From Bacillota bacterium (GTDB lineage Bacteria; Bacillota; Thermincolia; Thermincolales; UBA2595), in the NCBI GenBank assembly GCA_021847735.1, contig JAJZQD010000018.1, positions 1-34,629 on the forward strand: 34,629 bases of DNA, in the 5' to 3' direction. How positions within the stretch are numbered: position 1 is the stretch's first letter; the number at the start of each line of letters is the position of its first letter. Shown here piece by piece: positions 8,579-16,809 of the stretch. Position numbers and translations under genes: made by a program. Below the pieces are notes generated by a model. The model was not told the DNA's origin and did no database searches. It saw only the letters and a list, made by a program, of their open reading frames with translations.

Positions 8579-8700
8579 ACAGTAATAATAATTATTTGCG
8601 TTCACAAACTGTAAGGGGGTGGTTGCCGGGATACTTTCACAGACCGTTGTCAAGAAGAAAATTATATTGTTACATAACTTAGAAAAGGACGGTGTTAAGC

Positions 8701-9768
8701 ATGGCACGACAAGAAACGATGTCACCGCCGGAACGAATGCATGCCCTTCTCACAGGCCAAAAGTTAGACCGTGTTCCTTTTATCCCGTTTATCTTCGGTT
8801 ATACTGCTGTTGCAACCGGTTACAAGGTTGGTGACATTTATGCCGAGCCGGAAATTAGTTTCCGGGCCCAGCTCTTAACCCAGGAACTCTTTGGCTACGA
8901 CGGCTCGCCCCTATATGGCTACGCTTCATATGGCGGTTGGGAACTTGGTGGAGAGATACATTTTCCTTACGGTAAGTGGGAGCAAGCGCCGAATGTGACC
9001 AGGCATCCATTAAGTACCCGTGAAGCCATCGAAGAATATGAGGTGCCCGAAGATGTCAGCAAATGTGGGGCCGTTCCTCTTATGCTTCGGTTTTCCGACC
9101 TGCAGGCCCAGTATGGGATGCCTGTCATTGTTCAGGCAGGGACACCGTTTACATGTGCCGGTGCCGCTATCGGGGAAGAAATTATGCTTAAGTGGATGAG
9201 AAAAGAACCACAGTTAGTTCACCAGGTGTTACGCAAGACAACAGATTTTCTGCTCAAAGTAATAGAACTTTTTGTCAAACGCTATGGGGCGGAAAGAATG
9301 ATGGCCTTTGACGGAGGGCCCACGGAAGCCAACCAACTGATTTCACCCAAACAATTTGAAGAATTTGCCCTGCCCTATGTTTCGGAAATCCATGACAAGG
9401 CTATTGCTATGGGAATAAACACCTTCTTTACCCATATCTGTGGTGAACAAAACCTCAACCTGCCATACTGGGAAAAAGTAGACTGCGGCAATCCGGGTAT
9501 AGTGAGTGTCGGGCACGAAGTAAGCTTGGATAAAGCTAAGCAGATATTTGGGGAGAGGAATATTGTCGCCGGCAATATCAATACGACAGTTATTCAGATG
9601 GGTACCCCGGAAGAGGTATACGAACTAACAAAAAACATCATTTTGCAGGGCAAAGATTCTCCGCGGGGATTTGTCTTAATGGCGGGATGTGAGGTGCCGG
9701 TGTTGGCCCCGCCGATAAATATCTACTATATGATGAAGGCATTACGGGACTTTGGGTTCTACGATTGA
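8701..9768 (+). CDS. MtaA/UroD-family cobamide-dependent methyltransferase-like protein
   Basis: The protein belongs to the uroporphyrinogen decarboxylase superfamily, in the branch that includes the methylcobamide:CoM methyltransferases MtaA and MtbA. The zinc ligands of that branch are present: H245-x-C247 in FTHICGEQ and C330 in MAGCEVP; true uroporphyrinogen decarboxylases lack this set. Zinc activates a thiol or similar methyl acceptor. No corrinoid protein or substrate-specific methyltransferase is adjacent, so substrate and acceptor are unknown; a non-methanogen would use an acceptor other than CoM, for example tetrahydrofolate via another protein. I chose ATG 8701, with AAAAGGA upstream; an in-frame GTG lies nine bases earlier. 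It follows fhs but has its own promoter region and a terminator after it. Confidence 0.8.
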   Translation: MARQETMSPPERMHALLTGQKLDRVPFIPFIFGYTAVATGYKVGDIYAEPEISFRAQLLTQELFGYDGSPLYGYASYGGWELGGEIHFPYGKWEQAPNVTRHPLSTREAIEEYEVPEDVSKCGAVPLMLRFSDLQAQYGMPVIVQAGTPFTCAGAAIGEEIMLKWMRKEPQLVHQVLRKTTDFLLKVIELFVKRYGAERMMAFDGGPTEANQLISPKQFEEFALPYVSEIHDKAIAMGINTFFTHICGEQNLNLPYWEKVDCGNPGIVSVGHEVSLDKAKQIFGERNIVAGNINTTVIQMGTPEEVYELTKNIILQGKDSPRGFVLMAGCEVPVLAPPINIYYMMKALRDFGFYD

Positions 9769-9833
9769 TTCGGTTGCTGTTGATACCTTTTCACGACAGG
9801 ATGATATGAGATGGTTACAACGAGGGTAAGAAA

Positions 9834-9865
9834 GGGCTGCTGACGGAGGTCAACAGCCTTTTTTA
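9834..9865 (+). terminator. Intrinsic terminator after methyltransferase gene
   Basis: GGCTG-C-TGAC (9835-9844) pairs with GTCA-A-CAGCC (9849-9858) around GGAG, followed by TTTTTT. A strong Rho-independent terminator. Confidence 0.85.
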
Positions 9866-9960
9866 CGTCAAGGGCAGGATTTCTGCGGAATATGTCTAAT
9901 AAAGTATGTTACTGCCAAGCAAACTAAGGTTAGTAATTAATCACCTATGGGGGGAGTTTC

Positions 9961-10482
9961 TTGACCAGGGTGCAGTCAATAATGGAAGACCCGCTATTTG
10001 CGGAATACCTTTCAAAAAACAGTATCAAAGAGGCGGACAGGAAATTCTGCCGGCATACTTTCCAACACCTTGTGGATGTTGCCCGTATCACATATATCCA
10101 GATGCTGGAAAGCGGCGGCATCAAGAGTTTTTGCGAGGAAAAGGATATTAATATGAGGTTGGCCCGGGAAATAATTTACGCCGCCGCCCTGCTCCATGAC
10201 ATTGGGCGATGGAAGGAGTATGAAACCGGGGAGGACCATGCGGCTGTCAGTGCGGAACTGGCCAGGGACATATTGAGGAGGACCGGATTTCGTGAAAGCG
10301 AGATTCGGATAATAACCACCGCCATTTCGGAACATCGGCGGACGACAGAAAATATGTCAGTACTTGGTACGTTTCTATACAGGGCAGACAATCAGTCCAG
10401 GCTGTGCTTGCGGTGTGAGGCAAGCAATGAATGCTATAAATTTGACCAGATGGAAACAGCCCGCAAGGGGCTGATTTATTAA
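9961..10482 (+). CDS. HD-domain metal-dependent hydrolase, first gene of the folate cluster
   Basis: This 173-residue protein contains an HD domain: H36, H79-D80 in LLHDIGR, H125 in SEHR and D143 in RADN provide the expected metal ligands. HD proteins of this type are phosphohydrolases acting on nucleotides or similar phosphate esters. A cysteine cluster C149-x2-C152-x5-C158 follows the last metal ligand and could bind a further metal. The start is TTG at 9961, preceded by a GGGGGGAG site. The gene ends 29 bases before the folP start, so it is likely cotranscribed with folP-folB-folK. A role in removing phosphate from dihydroneopterin triphosphate would fit the location, but this is inference only. 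Confidence 0.8.
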   Translation: MTRVQSIMEDPLFAEYLSKNSIKEADRKFCRHTFQHLVDVARITYIQMLESGGIKSFCEEKDINMRLAREIIYAAALLHDIGRWKEYETGEDHAAVSAELARDILRRTGFRESEIRIITTAISEHRRTTENMSVLGTFLYRADNQSRLCLRCEASNECYKFDQMETARKGLIY

Positions 10483-10511
10483 AAATATTTGGGCATTTGG
10501 AGGAATGTAGT

Positions 10512-11696
10512 GTGAGAATCAGGGCAATTAAAATAGATGATGCTGCCAAGGCGAGACAGGAAATCGCCTCCATCGGGGCTGACGATGCCGGGGTTGCGGT
10601 AATGGCTCCAAAGGCCATCTACAGGGTAATCAAAGTCGAAAATATTTCCGCTAAGGCGGCGGTTGTTTTAAAACAGGAAATGCTTTCTAAAGGAGGTGAA
10701 GCGGCTGTTAGCAGGGGGGTTGGCAATTTTTCGGTCGAAAAAACCGACGTTTTGCTGATGGGTACTGTCAGGCAGTTTAACAGGCTGATTAGCAAACTGA
10801 GGGCCCAGCCTTTCGGACTGAGCAAACTGGCGGAACTGTTGTGCCAGGCCATGGGTAACCTGGACAGCAGCTGTCGCCAGCTTGGTCTGAATTGCCGTGG
10901 GTATCACCTGCCATTGGGCGAAAGAACTATTGTGATGGGGATCCTCAATATAACCCCTGATTCATTTTCTGACGGAGGCCAGTTTTTTGACCTGGACGTA
11001 GCAGTAGAACATGCACTGGAAATGGTTGAACAGGGGGCCGATATTATTGATATAGGCGGGGAATCTACCAGGCCGAAGGCCTCTCCGTTACCTTTGGAAG
11101 CCGAACTGGAGAGGGTAATGCCGGTCCTGAAAAAACTTGTGCGGGAGATAAAGGTACCTATTTCTGTAGATACGTACAAGGCTGAGGTAGCCAGACAGGC
11201 CCTGGCCGAAGGGGCCCACATAATAAATGATGTCTGGGGGCTCCAGGCCGATCCCGAAATGGCCGGCGTGGTTGCCCGGTTCGACGATGCACCCCTGATT
11301 CTTATGCACAACCAAACTGGTAACGAATATAAAAGCATGATGGATGACATCCTGGGTTCGCTTGGGGAGAGTGCCGGGAAAGCGTTAGAGGCAGGCATAA
11401 AACGGGAAAACATAGTCCTAGATCCGGGAATTGGCTTCGGAAAAGACACAGACCAGAACCTGGAGGTAATGAACCGCCTGTGGGAGTTTAAAACCCTTGG
11501 TTACCCAATCCTGCTTGGCACCTCCAGAAAATCCATGATCGGCAACACCTTGGGACTGCCGGTAACGGAAAGGGTTGAAGGCACGGCAGCCACTGTCGCA
11601 TTTGGCATAGCCCAGGGTGCGGATATTGTCAGGGTGCATGATATTAAAGAAATGGTACGGGTAGTAAAAATGACTGATGCTATGGTGAGGAGGTAG
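10512..11696 (+). CDS. folP: Dihydropteroate synthase with N-terminal extension
   Basis: FolP condenses 6-hydroxymethyl-dihydropterin diphosphate with p-aminobenzoate to form dihydropteroate; it is the sulfonamide target. The catalytic TIM barrel begins near residue 135 with the signature MGILNITPDSFSDGG, followed by DIIDIGGESTRP, the metal and diphosphate region. Before it lies an extension of about 125 residues that short FolP proteins (about 270-280 residues) lack, as also seen in other clostridial FolP. The extension begins VRIRAIKIDD and resembles no domain I can name. The start is GTG at 10512, eight bases after GGAGG; a TTG at 10497 overlaps that site and is not used. folB follows after 4 bases. 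Confidence 0.93.
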   Translation: MRIRAIKIDDAAKARQEIASIGADDAGVAVMAPKAIYRVIKVENISAKAAVVLKQEMLSKGGEAAVSRGVGNFSVEKTDVLLMGTVRQFNRLISKLRAQPFGLSKLAELLCQAMGNLDSSCRQLGLNCRGYHLPLGERTIVMGILNITPDSFSDGGQFFDLDVAVEHALEMVEQGADIIDIGGESTRPKASPLPLEAELERVMPVLKKLVREIKVPISVDTYKAEVARQALAEGAHIINDVWGLQADPEMAGVVARFDDAPLILMHNQTGNEYKSMMDDILGSLGESAGKALEAGIKRENIVLDPGIGFGKDTDQNLEVMNRLWEFKTLGYPILLGTSRKSMIGNTLGLPVTERVEGTAATVAFGIAQGADIVRVHDIKEMVRVVKMTDAMVRR

Positions 11697-11700
11697 CAAT

Positions 11701-12069
11701 ATGGGTAAAGATAAGATAATTCTCTCCGGGATGCAGTTTTACGGGCGACACGGTGTTTTTCCTGAGGAAAAAGCGATGGGCCAGAAATTCATAATTGATG
11801 TCGAACTGTTCCTGGATTTGAAAAGAGCGGGGACTTCCGATGATATTGCCAATACACCCAATTATGCCGATATATATGCAATCATAAAGAACGCCACAAC
11901 TCAGAACAACTATAATTTGATAGAAGCTCTGGCGGAAGCCATTGCCCAGGAAATACTGTCAGCCTACCATATTGACCAGGTGGTTGTCCGGGTGCGCAAG
12001 CCTCATGCCCCAATCAGCGGGATTTTTGACTATATGGGCTGCGAAATTGTAAGGGGGCGCAAGGGATAA
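11701..12069 (+). CDS. folB: Dihydroneopterin aldolase
   Basis: FolB splits 7,8-dihydroneopterin to 6-hydroxymethyl-7,8-dihydropterin and glycolaldehyde. The 122-residue protein has the family's N-terminal segment MQFYGRHGVFPEEK, the NTPNYADI block and the C-terminal KPHAPISGIFDYMG with the conserved catalytic lysine region. Length is typical. It lies 4 bases after folP and its stop codon overlaps the folK start by one base, so the three genes are translated from one message. The substrate supply step (folE) is not in this window. Confidence 0.95.
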   Translation: MGKDKIILSGMQFYGRHGVFPEEKAMGQKFIIDVELFLDLKRAGTSDDIANTPNYADIYAIIKNATTQNNYNLIEALAEAIAQEILSAYHIDQVVVRVRKPHAPISGIFDYMGCEIVRGRKG

Positions 12070-12563
12070 TGCCCAAGGCATTTATTGGGCTTGGTTCGAA
12101 TGAGGGTGAACCGGTCGCCAATCTAACCGGGGCCTTGAGAGCCCTTGACAATACAGCGGGGATAAAGGTAATTGCTGTTTCATCCCTTTACCTTACCGAG
12201 CCGGTAGGGTATGAAAACCAACTGTGGTTTCATAACTGTGTGGCGGAAATCGAAACAAAACTACCGCCCACCCGACTGTTACAGGTACTGCAGGGCATAG
12301 AAAACTCCCTGGGCAGGGTCAGGACTGTCAGGTGGGGGCCCAGAACCGTTGACCTGGACATACTTCTTTACGACCGGGTGCAGATAGACTCCGAAAAACT
12401 GGTTATTCCCCATCCAAGGATGACTGAACGTGCTTTTGTTATGGTTCCTTTGGCAGAAATAGCCGGGGAAGAGCTGTTTACGGACGGGCGGACTCTTAAC
12501 GAAATAAGGAGTCTTCTGGGTAATAATCAAAGATACAGTTGCATTCCACAGAAAATATGGTAA
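12069..12563 (+). CDS. folK: 2-amino-4-hydroxy-6-hydroxymethyldihydropteridine diphosphokinase
   Basis: FolK transfers diphosphate from ATP to hydroxymethyl-dihydropterin, giving the FolP substrate. The 164-residue protein shows the family marks FIGLGSNEGEP at the N-terminus, the FHNCVAEIET strand, RWGPRTVDLDILLYD with the two metal-binding aspartates, and IPHPRMTERAFVMVPLAEI. It completes a compact folP-folB-folK order. Its ATG overlaps the folB stop by one base. A terminator-like hairpin follows about 135 bases downstream, before the pantothenate genes. Confidence 0.96.
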   Translation: MPKAFIGLGSNEGEPVANLTGALRALDNTAGIKVIAVSSLYLTEPVGYENQLWFHNCVAEIETKLPPTRLLQVLQGIENSLGRVRTVRWGPRTVDLDILLYDRVQIDSEKLVIPHPRMTERAFVMVPLAEIAGEELFTDGRTLNEIRSLLGNNQRYSCIPQKIW

Positions 12564-12698
12564 AATTAAAAATGCCAGGCAGTATCCAGTTCTGGAATTG
12601 CACCGGCGAAGACCTTTTTTGTGGCACGTCAAATATTTTTCATGAAACCGCTTGGAGCCGTGAGGACCGAGACGGAAGGTATACTTGATTTTGCTATC

Positions 12699-12737
12699 AA
12701 AAACCTTTCGGATATTTTCGGGGGTTTTTATTTTTTT
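12699..12737 (+). terminator. Terminator or attenuator between folK and the pantothenate operon
   Basis: AAAAACC (12699-12705) pairs with GGTTTTT (12723-12729) and is followed by ATTTTTTT. It separates the folate genes from panG. The gap 12564-12776 holds no gene; a TATACT at 12680-12685 could be a -10 box, in which case the hairpin would lie in the panG leader and act as an attenuator. Confidence 0.6.
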
Positions 12738-12776
12738 AATCTATTGTCTAAATTTTCCGCCAAAGGAGAATGCCGT

Positions 12777-13667
12777 ATGTTTAGAGTTGGTGTGATAGGG
12801 ACTGGAGTTGTCGGTTCGGCTGTGGCCCTCTTATTACGGCAAAAAGGGTACGAATTCACCGGCGTCTGTTCCAAAACAGGCGTTTCAGCCGCCCGGCTTG
12901 CAGCTTCACTGGGGTGTAAGTTTTATAGCGACCCCGCAGACGTGTTGGTTGACGCCCGGATTGTATTCCTGACAGTACCTGACCGTGAAATAGACCAATT
13001 AGCCCACCGGTTGGCTGATTCGGAATATGTAAATAATGAACATGTTTTTTTTCATATGAGCGGGGCATTACCTGCCGAAGTTCTCCATCCTTTGAAGGAA
13101 AAAGGTTCGGCTATAGGTTCCATGCATCCGCTGCAATCCTTTGCAAGCATTGAAAAAGCGGTTGAAAATCTTCCAAATTCGTTTTTTGCTGTACAGGGTG
13201 ATGCCGCCGCTGCTGAGATAGCCTTTGCCTTAGCCGAAACACTGTCAGGAAAGCCTTTTATGTTAAAGAGCGAGGACAAGGCACTCTATCATTTAGGGGC
13301 CTGTATTGCCTCCAATTACCTGGTAGCCCTGATCCATTTTGCAGTGGGTATTTACAGGCAAATTGGGCTGACCGAGATGCAGGCAACCGAGGCTCTGATG
13401 CCTTTAATCAGGGGTACGCTGGCAAACATAGAGTTGTTGGGGCCGGCTAAAGCTCTTACGGGACCTGTGGCGCGAGGGGATATCAATACGATAGAGAAGC
13501 ACCTGGGGGCCATCGGGAACCTTGCTTCCGGCCAGGCCGATTTATATAAATATCTTGGCTGTTACACGACTCAAGTGGCAGTTGAAAAGGGCAGTATCGA
13601 TAATTCTATTGCGGAAAAGCTGTTATGCATTTTCCGGGAGGAGGTAAATCAAGATGTCAGACAGTAA
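12777..13667 (+). CDS. panG: Rossmann/DUF2520 protein, probable ketopantoate reductase PanG
   Basis: The 296-residue protein starts with an NADP-type Rossmann motif, [14 protein letters not shown], followed by a C-terminal helical DUF2520 region with [13 protein letters not shown] and [14 protein letters not shown] protein of this type (PanG) was reported as an alternative ketopantoate reductase in Francisella and Clostridioides difficile, replacing PanE. Here it directly precedes and overlaps panB by 14 bases, in a cluster that has panB, panC and panD but no panE or ilvC, so the reduction of ketopantoate to pantoate is most likely its job. The true start is ATG 12777 after AAAGGAGA; the frame is open upstream, but those residues are not part of the protein. 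Confidence 0.8.
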   Translation: MFRVGVIGTGVVGSAVALLLRQKGYEFTGVCSKTGVSAARLAASLGCKFYSDPADVLVDARIVFLTVPDREIDQLAHRLADSEYVNNEHVFFHMSGALPAEVLHPLKEKGSAIGSMHPLQSFASIEKAVENLPNSFFAVQGDAAAAEIAFALAETLSGKPFMLKSEDKALYHLGACIASNYLVALIHFAVGIYRQIGLTEMQATEALMPLIRGTLANIELLGPAKALTGPVARGDINTIEKHLGAIGNLASGQADLYKYLGCYTTQVAVEKGSIDNSIAEKLLCIFREEVNQDVRQ

Positions 13668-14490
13668 AGTTACTACCTTGAAGCTTAAAGAAATGAAACA
13701 ACGTGGTGAAAAAATAACGGTGTTAACGTGTTATGACTATTCCACAGCAAAAATGTTGGATAAAGCGGGGATAGATGTTTTGCTGGTTGGGGATTCCCTG
13801 GGTATGGTGCTGCTGGGGTACGATTCCACCATTCCGGTTACGATGGAGGACATGATGATCCATACCAAGGCCGTTTCAAAAGGCACAAAAAAAGCTCTGG
13901 TGGTAGGAGACATGCCGTTTATGTCTTATCAGATATCTGTAAGCGAAAGTGTCAGAAATGCGGGCAGGTTCCTGCAAGAAGCCGGGGCCAATGCCGTTAA
14001 ACTGGAGGGCGGCAGGGAAATTGCCTGCACTATCCAGGCCATCAATGCGGCGGGTATCCCGGTAATGGGGCACCTCGGGCTTACCCCGCAGTCGATTAAC
14101 AAACTTGGGGGCTACCGGGTCCAGGGCAAAGACGAAGCCGCCGCCCGGATTATACTAAATAACGCCCTGGCCTTACAGGACGCGGGAGTTTTTGCTATTG
14201 TGCTGGAATGTGTTCCGGCACCACTGGCGAAGATGGTCACCGAACGGCTGGATGTCCCTACTATTGGAATTGGAGCCGGGGTGGATTGTGACGGCCAGGT
14301 GCTTGTGATCCATGACCTGCTGGGGCTTTATTCAGAGATATCGCCCAAGTTTGCCAAGACATATGCGTCATTGCACAGCACCATCGGAGAAGCCGTGGGC
14401 CAATATAAAGCCGATGTCAGGAAAGGTGTGTTTCCGGGACCGGAACACAGCTTCGGGATGGATCCAGGTGAAATAGGCAAGCTTTACTAA
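13654..14490 (+). CDS. panB: 3-methyl-2-oxobutanoate hydroxymethyltransferase (ketopantoate hydroxymethyltransferase)
   Basis: PanB adds a hydroxymethyl group from 5,10-methylene-tetrahydrofolate to 2-ketoisovalerate, giving ketopantoate, and so links the folate and pantothenate genes of this window. The 278-residue length is typical. Family marks include [33 protein letters not shown] with metal-binding aspartate, VKLEGG and [10 protein letters not shown]. The ATG start at 13654 follows GGGAGGAGG inside the 3' end of panG. panC starts 55 bases downstream. Confidence 0.97.
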   Translation: MSDSKVTTLKLKEMKQRGEKITVLTCYDYSTAKMLDKAGIDVLLVGDSLGMVLLGYDSTIPVTMEDMMIHTKAVSKGTKKALVVGDMPFMSYQISVSESVRNAGRFLQEAGANAVKLEGGREIACTIQAINAAGIPVMGHLGLTPQSINKLGGYRVQGKDEAAARIILNNALALQDAGVFAIVLECVPAPLAKMVTERLDVPTIGIGAGVDCDGQVLVIHDLLGLYSEISPKFAKTYASLHSTIGEAVGQYKADVRKGVFPGPEHSFGMDPGEIGKLY

Positions 14491-14545
14491 TCTCCAGAGC
14501 AGTGCCGGGCCAAGATTAATAGATTGATGGGAGTACCGAGAGAGC

Positions 14546-15391
14546 ATGCGCGTAATTAGCACTATTAAAGAAATGAAATCTGCGGTCAGGGAAGTGCGGG
14601 GCCAGGGCAAGTCAGTAGGTTTTGTACCTACAATGGGGTACTTGCACAACGGCCATCTTACCCTGATGCAGGAAGCAAAAAGTAAAACTGATTTTGTGGT
14701 AGTGAGCATTTTTGTCAATCCACTGCAGTTCGGTGTAGGTGAAGATTATGAGGATTATCCCCGTGACCTCAGCCGGGATAGTTCTTTGGCTGAAAGCGCG
14801 GGTGTGGACATTATTTTCGCCCCGACAGTGAGGGAGATGTACCCCAAGGGTTACGCCACCTTCGTGGAAGTTGAGAAACTTACCGGCGTGTTATGCGGGA
14901 AGTCACGGCCGGGGCATTTCAAAGGGGTTACCACTGTGGTAACCAAATTGTTTAACATTGTCGAGCCTGACATCGCCTTTTTCGGCCAGAAAGATGCCCA
15001 ACAGTCTATTGTGCTCAAAAAGATGGTTGAAGACCTGAATATGAATCTCAAAATTGAGATTGTACCTATAGTAAGGGAAAAAGACGGTTTGGCCATGAGT
15101 TCCCGAAATTCCTATTTAAATTCCGAGGAAAGACGGGCAGCCCTGGCTTTGTCACAGAGTCTTGAAATGGTTAGAGAGCTCATCGCCTCCGGGGAAAGAA
15201 ACAATCTGGTCTTGGTTGATGAAATACGTAAGTTCATAAGCCGGGAGCCTTTGGCCAGGATTGATTATGTTGAAATCCTTTCTGTCCCAGACCTGGAAAA
15301 GACGGAATTTCTTCAGGGCAGTAACCTTATTGCCCTGGCGGTATTCATAGGTAACACCAGATTAATTGATAACATGGTTTTGGAGGGATAA
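14546..15391 (+). CDS. panC: Pantothenate synthetase
   Basis: PanC joins pantoate and beta-alanine with ATP cleavage to AMP and diphosphate. The 281-residue protein has the nucleotidyltransferase marks PTMGYLHNGHL (HxGH motif), FVNPLQFG, YPRDLSRD and the KMSKS-like AMSSRNSYL. Start ATG 14546 with a GAGAGA site. panD follows after 3 bases, so the two are cotranslated. Confidence 0.97.
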   Translation: MRVISTIKEMKSAVREVRGQGKSVGFVPTMGYLHNGHLTLMQEAKSKTDFVVVSIFVNPLQFGVGEDYEDYPRDLSRDSSLAESAGVDIIFAPTVREMYPKGYATFVEVEKLTGVLCGKSRPGHFKGVTTVVTKLFNIVEPDIAFFGQKDAQQSIVLKKMVEDLNMNLKIEIVPIVREKDGLAMSSRNSYLNSEERRAALALSQSLEMVRELIASGERNNLVLVDEIRKFISREPLARIDYVEILSVPDLEKTEFLQGSNLIALAVFIGNTRLIDNMVLEG

Positions 15392-15394
15392 GGC

Positions 15395-15778
15395 GTGTTT
15401 AGAACAATGTTAAAATCCAAAATACACCGGGCCAAAGTCACAGAAGCCGATTTAAACTACGTCGGAAGTATCACTATTGACGAAACCCTTATGGAGGCTG
15501 CCGATATCCTTCCGAATGAGAAAGTGCAAATTGTTAACAATAATAACGGTGCGCGGTTTGAAACGTATGTCATAAAAGGCGCCAGGGATTCAGGTGTCCT
15601 CTGCCTGAACGGGGCGGCAGCCCGCTTGGTTCAACCTGGGGACAGGGTTATCATAATTTCATACGCTCTGGTGGATAACCGGGAAGCCGCTGATTTTAGG
15701 CCGAAAGTGCTTTTTGTCGATGATAACAACCATATCAGTGAAATAAGTTCCCAGGAAATCGCCGGGGATGTCAGGTGA
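15395..15778 (+). CDS. panD: Aspartate 1-decarboxylase proenzyme
   Basis: PanD makes beta-alanine from aspartate using a pyruvoyl group formed by self-cleavage between Gly24 and Ser25, seen here in NYVGSITID. The first residues [16 protein letters not shown] are standard for the family, and the length of 127 is typical. The start is GTG at 15395, although ATG at 15407 (Met5) cannot be excluded. It completes the panG-panB-panC-panD set. A gap of 88 bases precedes nadA. Confidence 0.95.
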   Translation: MFRTMLKSKIHRAKVTEADLNYVGSITIDETLMEAADILPNEKVQIVNNNNGARFETYVIKGARDSGVLCLNGAAARLVQPGDRVIIISYALVDNREAADFRPKVLFVDDNNHISEISSQEIAGDVR

Positions 15779-15866
15779 TTTTTCGCCAAAAAATTTATTT
15801 AAAAATGAAGGTTTTTGTGGTCTAATATTTAATAAGGAATAGTACATGTTTTAGGAGTTGATATAC

Positions 15867-16793
15867 TTGGCAGAACGGGAACAGGATTTTGCCCAACTTT
15901 CCGCAGAAATATTAGACCTGAAGAAAAAACACAATGCTATCATACTCTCTCACCTGTATCAAAGACCGGAAGTTCAGGATGTAGCTGATTATATAGGAGA
16001 TTCCCTTGGCCTTTCACAGGAAGCGGCCAAGACTGGTGCGGAGGTTATTGTTTTTTGCGGTGTTCATTTTATGGCGGAAACGGCCGCCATATTGTCACCC
16101 GGTAAAACAGTGCTCCTCCCGGAAGTAAATGCCGGTTGTCCCATGGCAGATATGGTAACAGCTGAGGCTTTACGGGCGAAAAAAAGGGAGTATCCCGATG
16201 CGGTAGTGGTATGCTATGTTAACTCGTCGGCTGATGTTAAAGCGGAATCCGATATCTGTTGTACTTCCGCAAACGCTGTCAAGATAGTCCGTTCTGTTCC
16301 GGTGGACAAGCCGGTTTTGTTTGTGCCTGACCGCAACCTGGGGAATTACGTAGGTGTTAAATCAGGCCGCCAGATTATATACTGGGAAGGTTATTGCAAC
16401 ACCCATGACAAATTGACTGTTGATGATATCTTGCAGGCAAAAGAGTCCCATCCCGGTGCTACTGTGATGGTACACCCAGAATGCCGGCCCGAAGTGGTGG
16501 CTTTGGCAGACCAGATTTTTAGCACCTCGGGTATGATAAAGTTTGCCAGGGGAAACGAGGCTGCGGAATATATTATTGGGACAGAGATGGGGATTCTCCA
16601 CCAACTTTACAAGGAATGCCCGGGCAAAAAGTTTTATATTGCTTCAAACAAATTGATTTGCCCAAATATGAAAGCTACGACTTTGCAGAAGGTCAAGTGG
16701 GCTTTGGAAGAAATGCAGCCTCGGGTCATGGTGCCGGAAGCGATTCGTGAGAAAGCCCTGGGCGCCGTTGAACGGATGATTACAGTTAAGTAA
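15867..16793 (+). CDS. nadA: Quinolinate synthase
   Basis: NadA condenses iminoaspartate with dihydroxyacetone phosphate to quinolinate using an oxygen-sensitive [4Fe-4S] cluster. The 308-residue protein contains the cysteines of the family in FCGVHFMAE, ESDICCTSANA and KLICPNMKATTL, and the conserved HLYQRPEVQD, EVNAGCPMADM and HPECRPEV blocks. I chose TTG 15867, nine bases after AGGAG (15853-15857); TTG 15858 directly abuts that site. nadB follows after 16 bases. The gap 15779-15866 has an AT-rich stretch that may hold a promoter, but no convincing element is visible. Confidence 0.95.
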   Translation: MAEREQDFAQLSAEILDLKKKHNAIILSHLYQRPEVQDVADYIGDSLGLSQEAAKTGAEVIVFCGVHFMAETAAILSPGKTVLLPEVNAGCPMADMVTAEALRAKKREYPDAVVVCYVNSSADVKAESDICCTSANAVKIVRSVPVDKPVLFVPDRNLGNYVGVKSGRQIIYWEGYCNTHDKLTVDDILQAKESHPGATVMVHPECRPEVVALADQIFSTSGMIKFARGNEAAEYIIGTEMGILHQLYKECPGKKFYIASNKLICPNMKATTLQKVKWALEEMQPRVMVPEAIREKALGAVERMITVK

Positions 16794-16809
16794 CGGGGGA
16801 GGCTTTTTT

